Of a DNA stretch of 58,357 bases, positions 34,643-42,681 are shown one piece after another. Every line of letters starts with the position of its first letter. The first letter of the stretch is position 1. The stretch comes from an uncultured Clostridia bacterium (lineage in GTDB: Bacteria > Bacillota > Clostridia > Lachnospirales > Lachnospiraceae), in NCBI GenBank assembly GCA_937896665.1, contig CALBNS010000051.1:1-58357 (forward strand), read 5' to 3'. The notes under the pieces are model-generated. The model made no database searches. It saw only the letters and a list, made by a program, of their open reading frames with translations, and was not told the origin of the DNA. A program made the position numbers and the translations under genes.

Positions 34643-36982
34643 TTATACCGCCTCTTCTGTGTAAATTGCTTTTTCAAGTTCTTTTACCGCTTGCATATAA
34701 CCAGCCTTTCCGCCAAAATATCCTGCAATTTTTGCTGGTTTTCCCAGTTTCAAGAACGGATCAAGTTTTAAAATTTCAGTTTTCTCGATTTCATATATAC
34801 CGGTATTCATGTATTTATCCAAAAGTGCTTCCAGCACGTCTCTGGCAATACCGCTATATTTACTGAGAAAATCACGTTTTTTTACATTATTAGCTCTTTC
34901 TTTCCGAGTTAAAGGCTTTTTATCAAAGGCTACATGGCAAATAAAATCAAAATCATCTACATCTACCATATTTTGCTCTTTTTTCATCGTTTCAAGATCA
35001 ATTCCCCGTTCCAAAAGCATTTCTTTGATTTTCTCTTTTTTCTCTTCTTGCGACCATTGTCTTATAAAATTATCTAACGATGCGTATTCACCAATAATAT
35101 TTTCTTTCGTATAATCCACAATACTTTCTTGTCTTAAAAGTTTTCCGTTGGTATCATAGACGGAAACTGTTTTATGAATAATTTGAACTTTGCATCCATC
35201 TCGGTTAATAATTGGTTTTGGATTTCCGTAAGGAACTTTTGGATCTTTGATAACATTAGTCTGATCAGATCCTTCTCCATAAGTAGTTTCTTTCTTAGGA
35301 GTGAAATTTTCATTAATTTCAATTGGTCCATCCCAATCAGGATCCGCAAATAATCTGGTTACATTCCGAAAATCCATAACAACAAAATGAGTTTTCCCTT
35401 CTTTTTCTCGAAGTCTGGTTCCACGACCAATAATTTGTTTAAATTCTGTCATAGATCCAATCATTTCATCCAAAACAATCAGCTTTGTCATTTTGCAGTC
35501 TGCTCCCGTCGACAATAGTTTGGAAGTTGTTGCGATAACAGGATATGGAGATGCAACAGAAATAAAATAATCGAGCTTCTTTTTTCCATAATCATCACTT
35601 CCGGTAATTCTCACAACATAATCTGGATTTTTTCTGACCATATCAGCATTTAAGTTTACTAAAGCCTGACGCATACGTTCTGCAGCATCTTCTGTTGCAC
35701 AAAATACGATTGTTTTCGCCATCCTGTCAGTTGCTTTTAAGTATCGTGTTATTTCTAAAGCTACCTGCTGAATACGGTCTTCTATAATGATGTTATAATC
35801 ATAATCACTGTTTGTATAAATTCTATCTTCAATTTCATTCCCAGAAATATCTCTTTGTCCCTTTCGAGGCCGCCATCCATCGCCAATATCAGTCATAATA
35901 TTAATCGCTCTAAATGGCGCAAGAAATCCATCCTCAATGCCTTCTTTCAAGCTGTAAGAGTATACAGGGTCATGAAAGTATGAAAGATTAGAAATATACT
36001 TCGTTTCTTTTGGTGTTGCTGTCATTCCTATTTGAGTTGCGGAACTAAAATATTCCAAAATTTTTCGCCAGCGACTTTCTTCTTTCGCACTCCCACGGTG
36101 ACATTCATCTACTATGATAAGATCAAAAAAATCAGGAGTAAACAATTCACTAAAATGTTCTTTGTCGTCATCACCGACTAATTGTTGATATAGCGAAAAA
36201 TAAACCTCATGAGAAGTAATCGTATTTTTATCATCCTTTGCAACATTAATTTTATGAATTACTTTCTCTAATGGTGCAAAATCCTGTTGTATCGATTGAT
36301 CCACAAGAATATTGCGGTCAGCCAGATAAAGAATTTTCCGTTTCATTCCACTTCGAAGCATACGATAGACTATCTGAAAGGCAGTATAAGTCTTACCTGT
36401 ACCAGTTGCCATAACAAGTAACAACCGCTTTTGTCCTCTTGCAATCGCATCTACGGTTCTATTGATTGCAATACGCTGATAATAGCGTGGAGGATATGTA
36501 TTCTGACTACTATAATATGGTTGTTGAATAATTGCCTCCTGCGCAGAAGTCATTCCTGATTCCTGTTTAAAGCGTTCAATCAGTTCTGATTCACTTGGGA
36601 ATTCATCCAATCCAATCACTCGTTCTTTTCCAGTAAGAAAATCATGTTCTGCAAATCCGTCTCCGTTAGAACTGTATGCAAATGGAAGATCGAGCATCTG
36701 CGCATACGTCATAGCCTGTTGCAAACCATGTGAAATACTATGTTTATTGTCCTTAGCCTCAATAACGGCGATCGGATTATTTGCACTCATATACAGGATA
36801 TAATCTGCTCGTTTTGGCTTTTCACGAAAAACAAAATTTCCTTTTAAATTGATTTTGCCATCTGTAACCTGCGTTTCCATTGTAATTTTTCTAACATCCC
36901 ATTTAGAAATAATGGCAGGTGTAATATACTGTAATTTGATATCTTCTTCGGTCATTTGTTTTTTTGCTAAAACAGTACTCAT
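34643..36982 (-). CDS. hsdR: Type I restriction subunit, DEAD-box translocase/endonuclease
   Basis: The motor and nuclease subunit. The N-terminal nuclease motif is NPIAVIEAKDNKHS; the SF2 helicase has Walker A MATGTGKTYTAFQ (about residue 190), DECH box IIVDECHRGSAK, TATPKETKYI and motif VI IIGRGTRLREKEGK; the C-terminus is the EcoEI_R-like region. The start at 36982 follows GGGAGGGG; six more residues upstream are in frame (from 37000) but overlap the previous gene. If hsdM is off, an active HsdR would do nothing alone, since it needs HsdM and HsdS to bind DNA. Confidence 0.93.
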   Translation of the reverse strand: MSTVLAKKQMTEEDIKLQYITPAIISKWDVRKITMETQVTDGKINLKGNFVFREKPKRADYILYMSANNPIAVIEAKDNKHSISHGLQQAMTYAQMLDLPFAYSSNGDGFAEHDFLTGKERVIGLDEFPSESELIERFKQESGMTSAQEAIIQQPYYSSQNTYPPRYYQRIAINRTVDAIARGQKRLLLVMATGTGKTYTAFQIVYRMLRSGMKRKILYLADRNILVDQSIQQDFAPLEKVIHKINVAKDDKNTITSHEVYFSLYQQLVGDDDKEHFSELFTPDFFDLIIVDECHRGSAKEESRWRKILEYFSSATQIGMTATPKETKYISNLSYFHDPVYSYSLKEGIEDGFLAPFRAINIMTDIGDGWRPRKGQRDISGNEIEDRIYTNSDYDYNIIIEDRIQQVALEITRYLKATDRMAKTIVFCATEDAAERMRQALVNLNADMVRKNPDYVVRITGSDDYGKKKLDYFISVASPYPVIATTSKLLSTGADCKMTKLIVLDEMIGSMTEFKQIIGRGTRLREKEGKTHFVVMDFRNVTRLFADPDWDGPIEINENFTPKKETTYGEGSDQTNVIKDPKVPYGNPKPIINRDGCKVQIIHKTVSVYDTNGKLLRQESIVDYTKENIIGEYASLDNFIRQWSQEEKKEKIKEMLLERGIDLETMKKEQNMVDVDDFDFICHVAFDKKPLTRKERANNVKKRDFLSKYSGIARDVLEALLDKYMNTGIYEIEKTEILKLDPFLKLGKPAKIAGYFGGKAGYMQAVKELEKAIYTEEAV

Positions 36983-36996
36983 CTGTATCCCCTCCC

Positions 36997-37209
36997 TCAT
37001 TCTATTTCTTTTGGAATAATCTCCATAATATCGTCTATTGAACAGTTAAGAACTCCACATATTTTTACCAGTACTTCTACACGAACATCTTCATTTTTAC
37101 CTAACTTTGCCATAGCATTTGTGCTTATTTTTGCAGCTTTGATAAGTTGTGTTTTGCTCATTCCTCTATCTATCAGTATCTTCCATAACTTATTGTAACA
37201 GACAGCCAT
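36997..37209 (-). CDS. Small XRE-type regulator heading the hsd operon
   Basis: A 70-residue protein that is almost only a helix-turn-helix: LWKILIDRGMSKTQLIKAAK, then ISTNAMAKLGKN and VLVKICGVLNCSIDDI. The ATG at 37209 follows GGAGGG with good spacing; the frame runs open to 37239, but those ten residues are not family-like. It is the first gene of the hsdR-hsdM-hsdS unit and probably represses it through the palindrome in its promoter. Similar small regulators commonly precede Type I loci. Confidence 0.85.
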   Translation of the reverse strand: MAVCYNKLWKILIDRGMSKTQLIKAAKISTNAMAKLGKNEDVRVEVLVKICGVLNCSIDDIMEIIPKEIE

Positions 37210-37258
37210 CTTAAACCCTCCAACGATACAACTTCTCATAATTTTTAATTATAAGAAG

Positions 37259-37296
37259 ATTATAGCATTCGGTGTTTTAAAATTCAATTTTGAATT
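37259..37296 (-). promoter_or_regulatory. Promoter and candidate operator of the hsd operon
   Basis: Minus-strand TTGAAT (37282-37287), 17-nt spacer, TATAAT (37259-37264). A palindrome AATTCAA-TT-TTGAATT (37281-37296) covers the -35 box, a natural site for the XRE protein to repress itself. Confidence 0.7.
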
Positions 37297-37352
37297 GTAA
37301 TTCTCAATCATACAAAATCGAAAATCAAATGTATTTTTTCTAAATACAAGTA

Positions 37353-37381
37353 TTGTGAAACTAAAATGCTTATACTATAAT
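37353..37381 (+). promoter_or_regulatory. Divergent promoter for the truncated small gene
   Basis: TTGTGA (37353-37358), 17-nt spacer, TATAAT (37376-37381) on the plus strand, about 30 nt before the ATG at 37412. Confidence 0.65.
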
Positions 37382-37411
37382 TTACTTATGCCAAAGTGGA
37401 GGAATATGACA

Positions 37412-37603
37412 ATGTCGGAATACGGATTTACTAAAAAGGATTGGTCTTTGTTCAGAGAGAAAATTGCAGATTGGCAAGAAACCTATATGGATAAATTGAA
37501 TAAAGAATATATTGAGTTACTGAGTGGTGAAAGAAACAATACATTTCATCACAAGATAAAATTCCTATCTATTCAGAACAGAGCATTCACAATTTATAGC
37601 TAA
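37412..37603 (+). pseudogene. Probable truncated conserved small protein, function unknown
   Basis: The frame begins MSEYGFTKKDWSLFREKIAD and continues with KLNKEYIELLSGERN, charged and soluble, then ends in an unrelated-looking tail after about 45 residues. I have seen longer proteins of this kind next to restriction loci, but cannot name a family; the sudden change suggests a 3' truncation. A promoter and GGAGGA site are intact, so a short product may still be made. Confidence 0.5.
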
Positions 37604-37657
37604 AGAGATTATTTGGCAGGCATCGTAATTCTTATGTATTGTTGATAATAAAATTGA

Positions 37658-37674
37658 TGTATAATATTTATACA
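37658..37674. promoter_or_regulatory. Palindrome over the -10 box of the DUF4258/YgiT pair
   Basis: TGTATAA-TAT-TTATACA, perfectly symmetric, with TATAAT (37660-37665) inside it. Its place fits autorepression of a toxin-antitoxin-type operon. The -35 hexamer is poor. Confidence 0.6.
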
Positions 37675-37700
37675 TTGTAACAAAGTTAAGGAGGGAGTGA

Positions 37701-38012
37701 ATGAATTTAGAAATATATCAGAAATTGTGTTCAGAATCAAAAATTCTCTGGACACAGCATTGTCTGCAACGAATGCAGGAAAGAGATATCAGTCGTGCTG
37801 ATGTAAAAAATGGAATTGCAACTGGTGAAATTATAGAAGATTACCCTGAAGATTATCCTAATCCAAGTTGCCTGATTTTTGGATATAACGTAAATGGACC
37901 AATTTTGCATATTGTTGCCCGGTGTGATAATATAAATATATATATCATAACGGCATATTACCCAGATACAAAGAAATTTGAAGATAATTTAAAGACTCGA
38001 AGAAAGAGGTGA
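37701..38012 (+). CDS. DUF4258 protein (putative toxin partner)
   Basis: A 103-residue DUF4258 protein: WTQHCLQRMQERDISRADVK, GEIIEDYPEDYPNPSCL and HIVARCDN...IITAYYPD. The small beta-rich fold resembles RelE/BrnT-like toxins, and DUF4258 proteins often pair with YgiT zinc-finger proteins. It has a strong AAGGAGGGAG site and overlaps the next gene by 4 nt. Toxicity is inference from family and arrangement. Confidence 0.82.
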   Translation: MNLEIYQKLCSESKILWTQHCLQRMQERDISRADVKNGIATGEIIEDYPEDYPNPSCLIFGYNVNGPILHIVARCDNINIYIITAYYPDTKKFEDNLKTRRKR

Positions 38013-38245
38013 TGGATATGTGTATGTATTGTAAGAATAGTACAACTGTCAATAGCACAACAACACACGTCGTAAATTATAAAAATTGTATTATTGTAAT
38101 TAAAAATGTTCCATGCCTTGAATGTGATCAGTGTGGAGAAAAATATTATACAGACGAAGTTGCTGAACGCCTTGAATTGATTGTTGATATGGCGAAAAAA
38201 TTAATGCAGGAAATTGCAGTTATCGATTATCCACAGGTAGCTTAA
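38009..38245 (+). CDS. YgiT-type zinc-finger protein (putative antitoxin partner)
   Basis: Up to 78 residues with two CxxC pairs, CMYCKN near the start and CLECDQCGEKYYTDEVAE, the zinc-binding half of MqsA/YgiT. It lacks the C-terminal helix-turn-helix of full MqsA, so DNA binding, if any, must work differently. The reading frame overlaps DUF4258 by 4 nt; the in-frame ATG at 38018 (MCMYCKN) has better spacing from GAGGTG and may be the true start. A terminator follows. Confidence 0.82.
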   Translation: MMDMCMYCKNSTTVNSTTTHVVNYKNCIIVIKNVPCLECDQCGEKYYTDEVAERLELIVDMAKKLMQEIAVIDYPQVA

Positions 38246-38252
38246 TAATTTC

Positions 38253-38290
38253 GGCGGAAATATCATTGTTGGTATTTCCGCCACTTTTTT
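38253..38290 (+). terminator. Terminator of the DUF4258/YgiT operon
   Basis: GGCGGAAATA (38253-38262) pairs perfectly with TATTTCCGCC (38273-38282), followed by a T-run. Confidence 0.9.
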
Positions 38291-38353
38291 ATATACCCTC
38301 CACACTATTCATTCCATCCACCCAATTACACAAAATTACAATACTCTCTAAAT

Positions 38354-39077
38354 TTACATTGATGTATGCACAGCAGATCTGGTACGTTTGCGTAGACGTA
38401 GCGTACCAATATAGAAGTCATTGCCGAGTATATCTTTTACCATAGAATCAGACCATTCTGTAGTAATGTGGCGTTTGGAAATCCTACCTTTTTCTAATTC
38501 TCGTTCATGATGAACCATGGAAGGTGTAGGAATGCCTTCGCCCGTCAGATAGTTGGCAATTTTGCGATAACCAGAACCTTACAGATATAAGTCATAAACA
38601 AGCTTTACATATTCCGCTTCTTTTGGTGCGATTTCAAGACCCTCTTTTTTGCCTTGCTCCAAGAGCACGGCGGATTTTTTTACTTGTATCTTTCACATAT
38701 CGTTCATTGTACCATGTTTTGATGCCTATGGTGTCGTCATCTGCCTGCATAGAGTCGTAATTATCATCAATAACAATCAGCCTTTTACCACGTTCCCGGA
38801 AATCATCGAGAAGAAGGAGCACTTTGGCATTGTGACGACCAAGACGGGAAAAATCCTTGACAAACACTCGCTCAAGGTCTTTATCTAAATCATTCATTAA
38901 TTGATTGAAGCCCGAGCGGTCAAATTTATAACCGGAAACTCCATCGTCTTCATACCAGCGGTCGATTACTAGATTATTCTCAGTCGCGAATTGGTTAATA
39001 ATTAATTTCTGATTTTCGATAGAAACATAATTTCGTTTGTCATCATCTTTTGATAGGCGTACGTATCCAGCATTCAT
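38354..39077 (-). pseudogene. Decayed second large serine recombinase
   Basis: The first 147 codons (39077 to about 38637) closely match the intact recombinase at 28697: MNAGYVRLSKDDDKRNYVSI and VKDFSRLGRHNAKVLLLLDD. The frame then shifts; the continuation (KEAEYVKLVYDLYL, stop, GSGYRKIANYLTGEGIPTPS) holds a TAA nonsense codon, and the homology ends at RLRKRTRSAVHTSM near 38354. All of the zinc ribbon and C-terminus is lost. It is the scar of a related, earlier element. Confidence 0.88.
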
Positions 39078-39154
39078 AGACTCATTTCCTTTGCTGTTTC
39101 AAATTCTTCTAGTGTGGAGAAATCATTTTTCCAAAGATAATAGGTTGATCTTTT
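39074..39154 (-). pseudogene. Remnant of the small recombinase-associated gene
   Basis: Reads STYYLWKNDFSTLEEFETAK then a stop that overlaps the decayed recombinase start (TATGAATG). Homologous to the small ORF at 28855-29052 and in the same relative place. Confidence 0.65.
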
Positions 39155-39288
39155 CAAATTTTTTCACATCCCATTTGCCTTATAGTTATTGTATGAATTT
39201 GAGCCTGTTTTCGTGCAAGTCTCATTTGCACTTATGGATAATTAGAATTAGATAGTGATAAAGTCCGAAAACGACAATCATATGAAGC

Positions 39289-39317
39289 TTGACATTGCAG
39301 TACAGTAATAGTAAAAT
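39289..39317 (+). promoter_or_regulatory. Promoter of mgtE
   Basis: TTGACA (39289-39294), 17-nt spacer, TAAAAT (39312-39317). Transcription should start near 39324, leaving a leader of about 330 nt before mgtE. Confidence 0.82.
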
Positions 39318-39323
39318 TGTATC

Positions 39324-39653
39324 AGGATTATTTTAAGAAAGATTGTGAGGTGAGTTTATGGACGGCAGTAGTAGTGGTCGAAGTACAGACAAGGTAATCA
39401 TATGTTGTCAGGAGTTATATGGCCATGAGTCGTCTATATTCTGACTTTATTTTTATGACAGTATATGATTACCATTGTCCGTTTCTGAAGCTGCACTATA
39501 TCGATTCAAGGCGAGTGTAGAGCAGGATGATTGATAAGTGGCAATGGTATTTTTATGCCCTTTTTACTTATGAGGCAACAATCTATGCCCGTCTTTACAA
39601 TGACGAATTATCATAATTCGCTCAATATTGATGTGTAAAGGAGGCAAAAGACA
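39324..39653 (+). promoter_or_regulatory. Long structured mgtE leader with alternative pairings
   Basis: Arm 1 (39388-39403) pairs with arm 2 (39463-39479) over about 16 bp with one bulge. Part of arm 2 (TACCATTG, 39470-39477) can instead pair with arm 3 (CAATGGTA, 39542-39549). Downstream, GGCA (39540-39543) and TGCC (39556-39559) close a hairpin followed by a T-run (39561-39565), resembling an attenuator. A 28-codon ORF covers arm 1. I did not find the conserved M-box sequence blocks. The arrangement recalls the attenuated leaders of ribosomal-protection tetracycline resistance genes. Confidence 0.55.
39358..39444 (+). CDS. 28-codon upstream ORF in the mgtE leader (possible leader peptide)
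   Basis: GAGGTGAG precedes ATG at 39358; the frame reads MDGSSSGRSTDKVIICCQEL then YGHESSIF and stops at 39442-39444. Ribosomes translating it would cover leader arm 1 (39388-39403) and stop before arm 2. That geometry would let translation decide which hairpin forms. The peptide resembles nothing I know. Confidence 0.5.
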   Translation: MDGSSSGRSTDKVIICCQELYGHESSIF

Positions 39654-41072
39654 ATGGATAAAATGAAAAATTTGACAAATGAAAATATTGCAATCACACA
39701 GCATCCTGATTATAAAAGAGAGATTGCTGAAATTATCAGGGGAAATCTGACTCCAAAGTTGATGCAAGAACGTATTCTTGATTATCATGAAAATGATATT
39801 GCCGCTGCTATGGAGCTCATGGATAAAGGTGAGAGAAATAAACTCTATAGTATACTGGATGCCGTATCTTTGGCGAATATTCTTGAATATTCAGAGGGGC
39901 TCCAAGAATATATTGGGGAATTGAGCATCAGAAAACGAGTCGAAATCCTTGAACACCTTGAAGTTCCGACTGTTGTTGAGTATCTTCAACAGCTTGAAAA
40001 ATCTGAGCGAAATATGCTTATTGATTTAATGGCAGAGGAATTAAAAAGCGAAATCACTCTTCTTAGTTCATATGATGAAGACGAAATAGGAAGTAAAATG
40101 ACTACAAATTACATTGCTATTCGTCACAATATCAGTATACGGCAAGCTATGAAGGAACTAGTAGAGCAAGCAGCAGATAATGATAATATCACTACGATTT
40201 ATGTTATTGATGAAATGGAAACGCTGGTTGGTGCCATTGATTTGAAAGATTTGATTATTGCAAGGGAAAACTCAGAACTTGAAACGATCATCATGACTTC
40301 CTATCCTTATGTTTATGCCAGTGAGCAAATTGAGGATTGTATAGAACGAATAAAGGGGTATTCCGAAGATTCTATTCCTGTATTGGATTCAGATAACAAG
40401 TTAAGAGGCGTTTTGACGTCTCAGGACATTACACAGCTTGTGGATGATGAAATGGGTGATGATTATGCAAAACTTGCCGGTTTGTCTGCTGAAGAGGATT
40501 TGCAGGAACCTCTGAAAAGGAGTATTAGTAAACGCTTACCTTGGCTTGTTGTTCTTCTCGGTTTAGGCTTGGTAGTTTCCAGCGTTGTAGGAATTTTTGA
40601 AAATGTGGTGGCACATTTGGCAATTATTGTAAGTTTTCAGTCGCTTATTCTGGATATGGCAGGTAACGTTGGTACGCAGTCCCTTGCTGTAACCATTCGT
40701 GTTTTAATGGACGAGCAGATTAGCGGCAGGCAAAAAGTTTACCTCATCGGAAAAGAAGCACGTGTTGGCTTGATCAATGGTGGTATCTTAGGCACATTAT
40801 CCTTTATTTTTATTGGTTTGTACCTTGTCGTTCTCAAGGGACAACCTGCTATGTTTGCATTCTCAGTGTCGCTTTGTACCGGTATTGCATTGGTGGTTTC
40901 CATACTGCTTTCAAGTATTTCCGGAACTGTTGTACCGATCTTTTTCAAGAAGCTGAACATCGATCCAGCAGTTGCTTCCGGTCCATTGATTACGACCATC
41001 AACGATCTTGTTGCAGTGATAACATATTACGGTTTGGCATGGATTTTGTTAATTAATTTCTTGCACCTTTAA
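39654..41072 (+). CDS. mgtE: Magnesium transporter MgtE
   Basis: A Mg2+ channel gated by its own cytosolic domains. In 472 residues: N-terminal superhelical domain (to about 145), two CBS domains (about 150-270, with TTIYVIDEMETLVGAIDLKD and SIPVLDSDNKLRGVLTSQDI), then five membrane segments with the pore motif DMAGNVGTQSLAVTIRVLMD. AAAGGAGG precedes the ATG. It lies 20 nt from the element's right junction, so it is cargo or was captured from an older element, not part of the host locus. Why a defence island carries Mg2+ uptake is unclear. Confidence 0.92.
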   Translation: MDKMKNLTNENIAITQHPDYKREIAEIIRGNLTPKLMQERILDYHENDIAAAMELMDKGERNKLYSILDAVSLANILEYSEGLQEYIGELSIRKRVEILEHLEVPTVVEYLQQLEKSERNMLIDLMAEELKSEITLLSSYDEDEIGSKMTTNYIAIRHNISIRQAMKELVEQAADNDNITTIYVIDEMETLVGAIDLKDLIIARENSELETIIMTSYPYVYASEQIEDCIERIKGYSEDSIPVLDSDNKLRGVLTSQDITQLVDDEMGDDYAKLAGLSAEEDLQEPLKRSISKRLPWLVVLLGLGLVVSSVVGIFENVVAHLAIIVSFQSLILDMAGNVGTQSLAVTIRVLMDEQISGRQKVYLIGKEARVGLINGGILGTLSFIFIGLYLVVLKGQPAMFAFSVSLCTGIALVVSILLSSISGTVVPIFFKKLNIDPAVASGPLITTINDLVAVITYYGLAWILLINFLHL

Positions 41073-41092
41073 TTACATTGATTGGTGAACGA

Positions 41093-41097
41093 CACCT
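41093..41097. repeat. Attachment-site core, right junction (CACCT)
   Basis: Second copy of the 5-bp direct repeat; host gene sequence (TTTGCGTCC on the plus strand) begins immediately after it. Confidence 0.85.
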
Positions 41098-41525
41098 TTG
41101 CGTCCACCAAGAACAGTAGCACCTTTTAACATATCCCACGAGAAATCAGTTATTCGTTCTTTTGATACGAGGAAATTTCCGGCACGCTGCGTCAACTGTG
41201 CAAAGTTTACGACATAGTCCTTTGCACCCTCATTGTAAGCGTAGATAGAGGCCTCTGAACCCATGAAGCCGATGTCAGCTTCGCCGGAAAGAACTGCAGT
41301 CATTGTTTTATCGGCTCCATACCCCGTGACAAGCTCCAGTTCAATTCCTTCATCTTCAAAATATCCTTCCTCAATTGCAACATACATTGGTGCATAAAAG
41401 ATTGAGTGTGCAACTTCATTTAAAACTACCTTTGTAACACCTGTTTTTTTGTCTGAAGAACAGGCAGCTAATGCACTGGCAGATAAGATTAATGCCAGTA
41501 TACTTGCCAATAAACGCTTTTTCAT
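41093..41525 (-). pseudogene. 5' half of the split ABC substrate-binding protein gene
   Basis: N-terminal ~144 residues of a solute-binding lipoprotein: signal peptide MKKRLLASILALILSASALA, lipobox cysteine in ALAACSSDKK, then YAPMYVAIEEGYFEDEGIEL and LSGEADIGFMGSEAS. The native frame is broken after GGRKG, where element sequence adds VVHQSM and a stop at 41073. It keeps its own promoter and GGGAG site, so a half-protein may be exported. The family includes taurine, sulfonate and thiamine-precursor binders; the ligand is not predictable. Confidence 0.92.
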
Positions 41526-41554
41526 ATTAACTCCCTAAAAATAAATTCTTTTAC

Positions 41555-41583
41555 ATTATATGAAAAAGGCATCAAAGTGTGAA
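41555..41583 (-). promoter_or_regulatory. Promoter of the split binding-protein gene
   Basis: Minus-strand TTCACA (41578-41583), 17-nt spacer, TATAAT (41555-41560), 29 nt upstream of the start codon. Confidence 0.75.
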
Positions 41584-41588
41584 AAAAG

Positions 41589-41789
41589 CTATTTGGGAGG
41601 CTGCTTGGCAGAGGGATTTTTGACTTTTAGCCTTGGTGGCTGGTATTGATAAATATTTTCATATGATTCTAATTCAGCATCATTGTATGGCAGAGAAGGA
41701 ATTAAGCCTGTACAGTCCTGAGTAGATGCTGCGTTTGTCAAATAATCATAAGCATCTATGATATCTTCATTTTTTGTTTGTTTTTTCAT
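41589..41789 (-). CDS. Small hypothetical protein, 66 residues
   Basis: Starts at ATG 41789 behind AAAGGAGAA: MKKQTKNEDIIDAYDYLTNA, then STQDCTGLIPSLPYNDAELE and a proline- and lysine-rich end. The frame is open further upstream, but that part is low-complexity and hydrophobic and has no good start. The sequence is soluble, with one cysteine and no domain that I recognise. It is divergent from the PHP-domain gene. Confidence 0.65.
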   Translation of the reverse strand: MKKQTKNEDIIDAYDYLTNAASTQDCTGLIPSLPYNDAELESYENIYQYQPPRLKVKNPSAKQPPK

Positions 41790-41891
41790 AAGAAAATTCT
41801 CCTTTTTGTGAAAATGTGGTATGATAACAATAATTAAGTTCAAATATAGAATGTGTAAATAAAAAAAACATATACAGAAAGAAGGATATTC

Positions 41892-42617
41892 GTGCAGATA
41901 AAAGTAGATACACATGCGCATACACTTGTGAGTGGACATGCGTACAGTACAATTAAAGAGATGGCGGAGATGGCGCGAGAGAATGGAATGGAAGCATTGG
42001 CTCTTACAGAACATGCGCCGGAGATGCCGGGGACCTGTGGAGAATTTTATTTTCGTAATCTAAAAATACTTCCAAGACAACGTTACGGCATGGAATTACT
42101 GTTTGGTTCGGAGTTAAATATTTTGGATGGAGAAGGAAGAGTGGATTTGAGTAATGGCGTGCTGAAAAGGCTGGATATTACCGTTGCAAGTATTCATATG
42201 CCATGTTTTCGTGGGGAGAAGACAAAAGAAAAGGTTACACAGGCCTACTTGAATGCCATGAAAAATCCTTATATTAATATTATTGGACATCCGGACGACG
42301 AGCGGTTTCCAATTGATTATGAGGTGCTTGTAAAAGCAGCAAAGGAAACGGGTACATTGCTTGAAGTTAACAATTCTTCGATGAGAAGTTTCAGCAGCAG
42401 ACAGAATGCGGATGATAATATCCGGGAAATGTTAAAATACTGCCGTCAGTACAATGTATCGGTGACGACAGGAAGTGACGCACATTTGGATTTGGAAGCC
42501 GGGAACTTAGAACTTGCGGAAGGAATTTTAAAGGAATGTGATTTTCCAAAAGAATTGGTTGTAACAACCTCGTTTGAAAAACTAAAACCATATATAAATC
42601 GGTATAAAAAAGACTAG
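41892..42617 (+). CDS. PHP-domain phosphoesterase (YcdX-like)
   Basis: A 241-residue metal-dependent phosphatase of the PHP superfamily. Metal ligands are in VDTHAHTLVSGHAYSTIKEM, ALTEHAPEMPG, SIHMP, IIGHPDDERFP and the final TTGSDAHLDLEAGN. The start is GTG at 41892 behind GAAGGA. The YcdX branch acts on small phosphoesters and the related HisK branch on histidinol phosphate; the substrate here is unknown. Confidence 0.87.
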   Translation: MQIKVDTHAHTLVSGHAYSTIKEMAEMARENGMEALALTEHAPEMPGTCGEFYFRNLKILPRQRYGMELLFGSELNILDGEGRVDLSNGVLKRLDITVASIHMPCFRGEKTKEKVTQAYLNAMKNPYINIIGHPDDERFPIDYEVLVKAAKETGTLLEVNNSSMRSFSSRQNADDNIREMLKYCRQYNVSVTTGSDAHLDLEAGNLELAEGILKECDFPKELVVTTSFEKLKPYINRYKKD

Positions 42618-42681
42618 ACTTTAGGAATTTACTGTGTTAAAATACTTGAGTAGTATTATGACTAGCAGAGGAGATTTTGAC

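Larger units (their letters stand above)
26770..41097. mobile_element. Integrated element of 14.3 kb with serine recombinase, Type I R-M and mgtE
   Basis: Bounded by 5-bp CACCT direct repeats inside a split host gene. Contents from left: large serine recombinase, small accessory ORF, DnaC fragment, silent hsdS cassette, tyrosine recombinase, second silent cassette, hsdS, hsdM, hsdR, small XRE regulator, truncated hypothetical gene, DUF4258/YgiT pair, decayed second recombinase, mgtE. I see no relaxase, type IV secretion or phage structural genes, so it is a defence-carrying genomic island moved by its recombinase, not a self-transmissible element. Remnants inside show it is composite. Confidence 0.88.

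Noticed and set aside
34576..35114. Plus-strand frames opposite hsdR and hsdM
   Set aside because: Low-complexity shadows of the minus-strand genes.
39324..39653. M-box (Mg2+) riboswitch before mgtE
   Set aside because: The long leader invited it, but I could not find the conserved M-box sequence blocks; the alternative hairpins and the upstream ORF explain the leader better.
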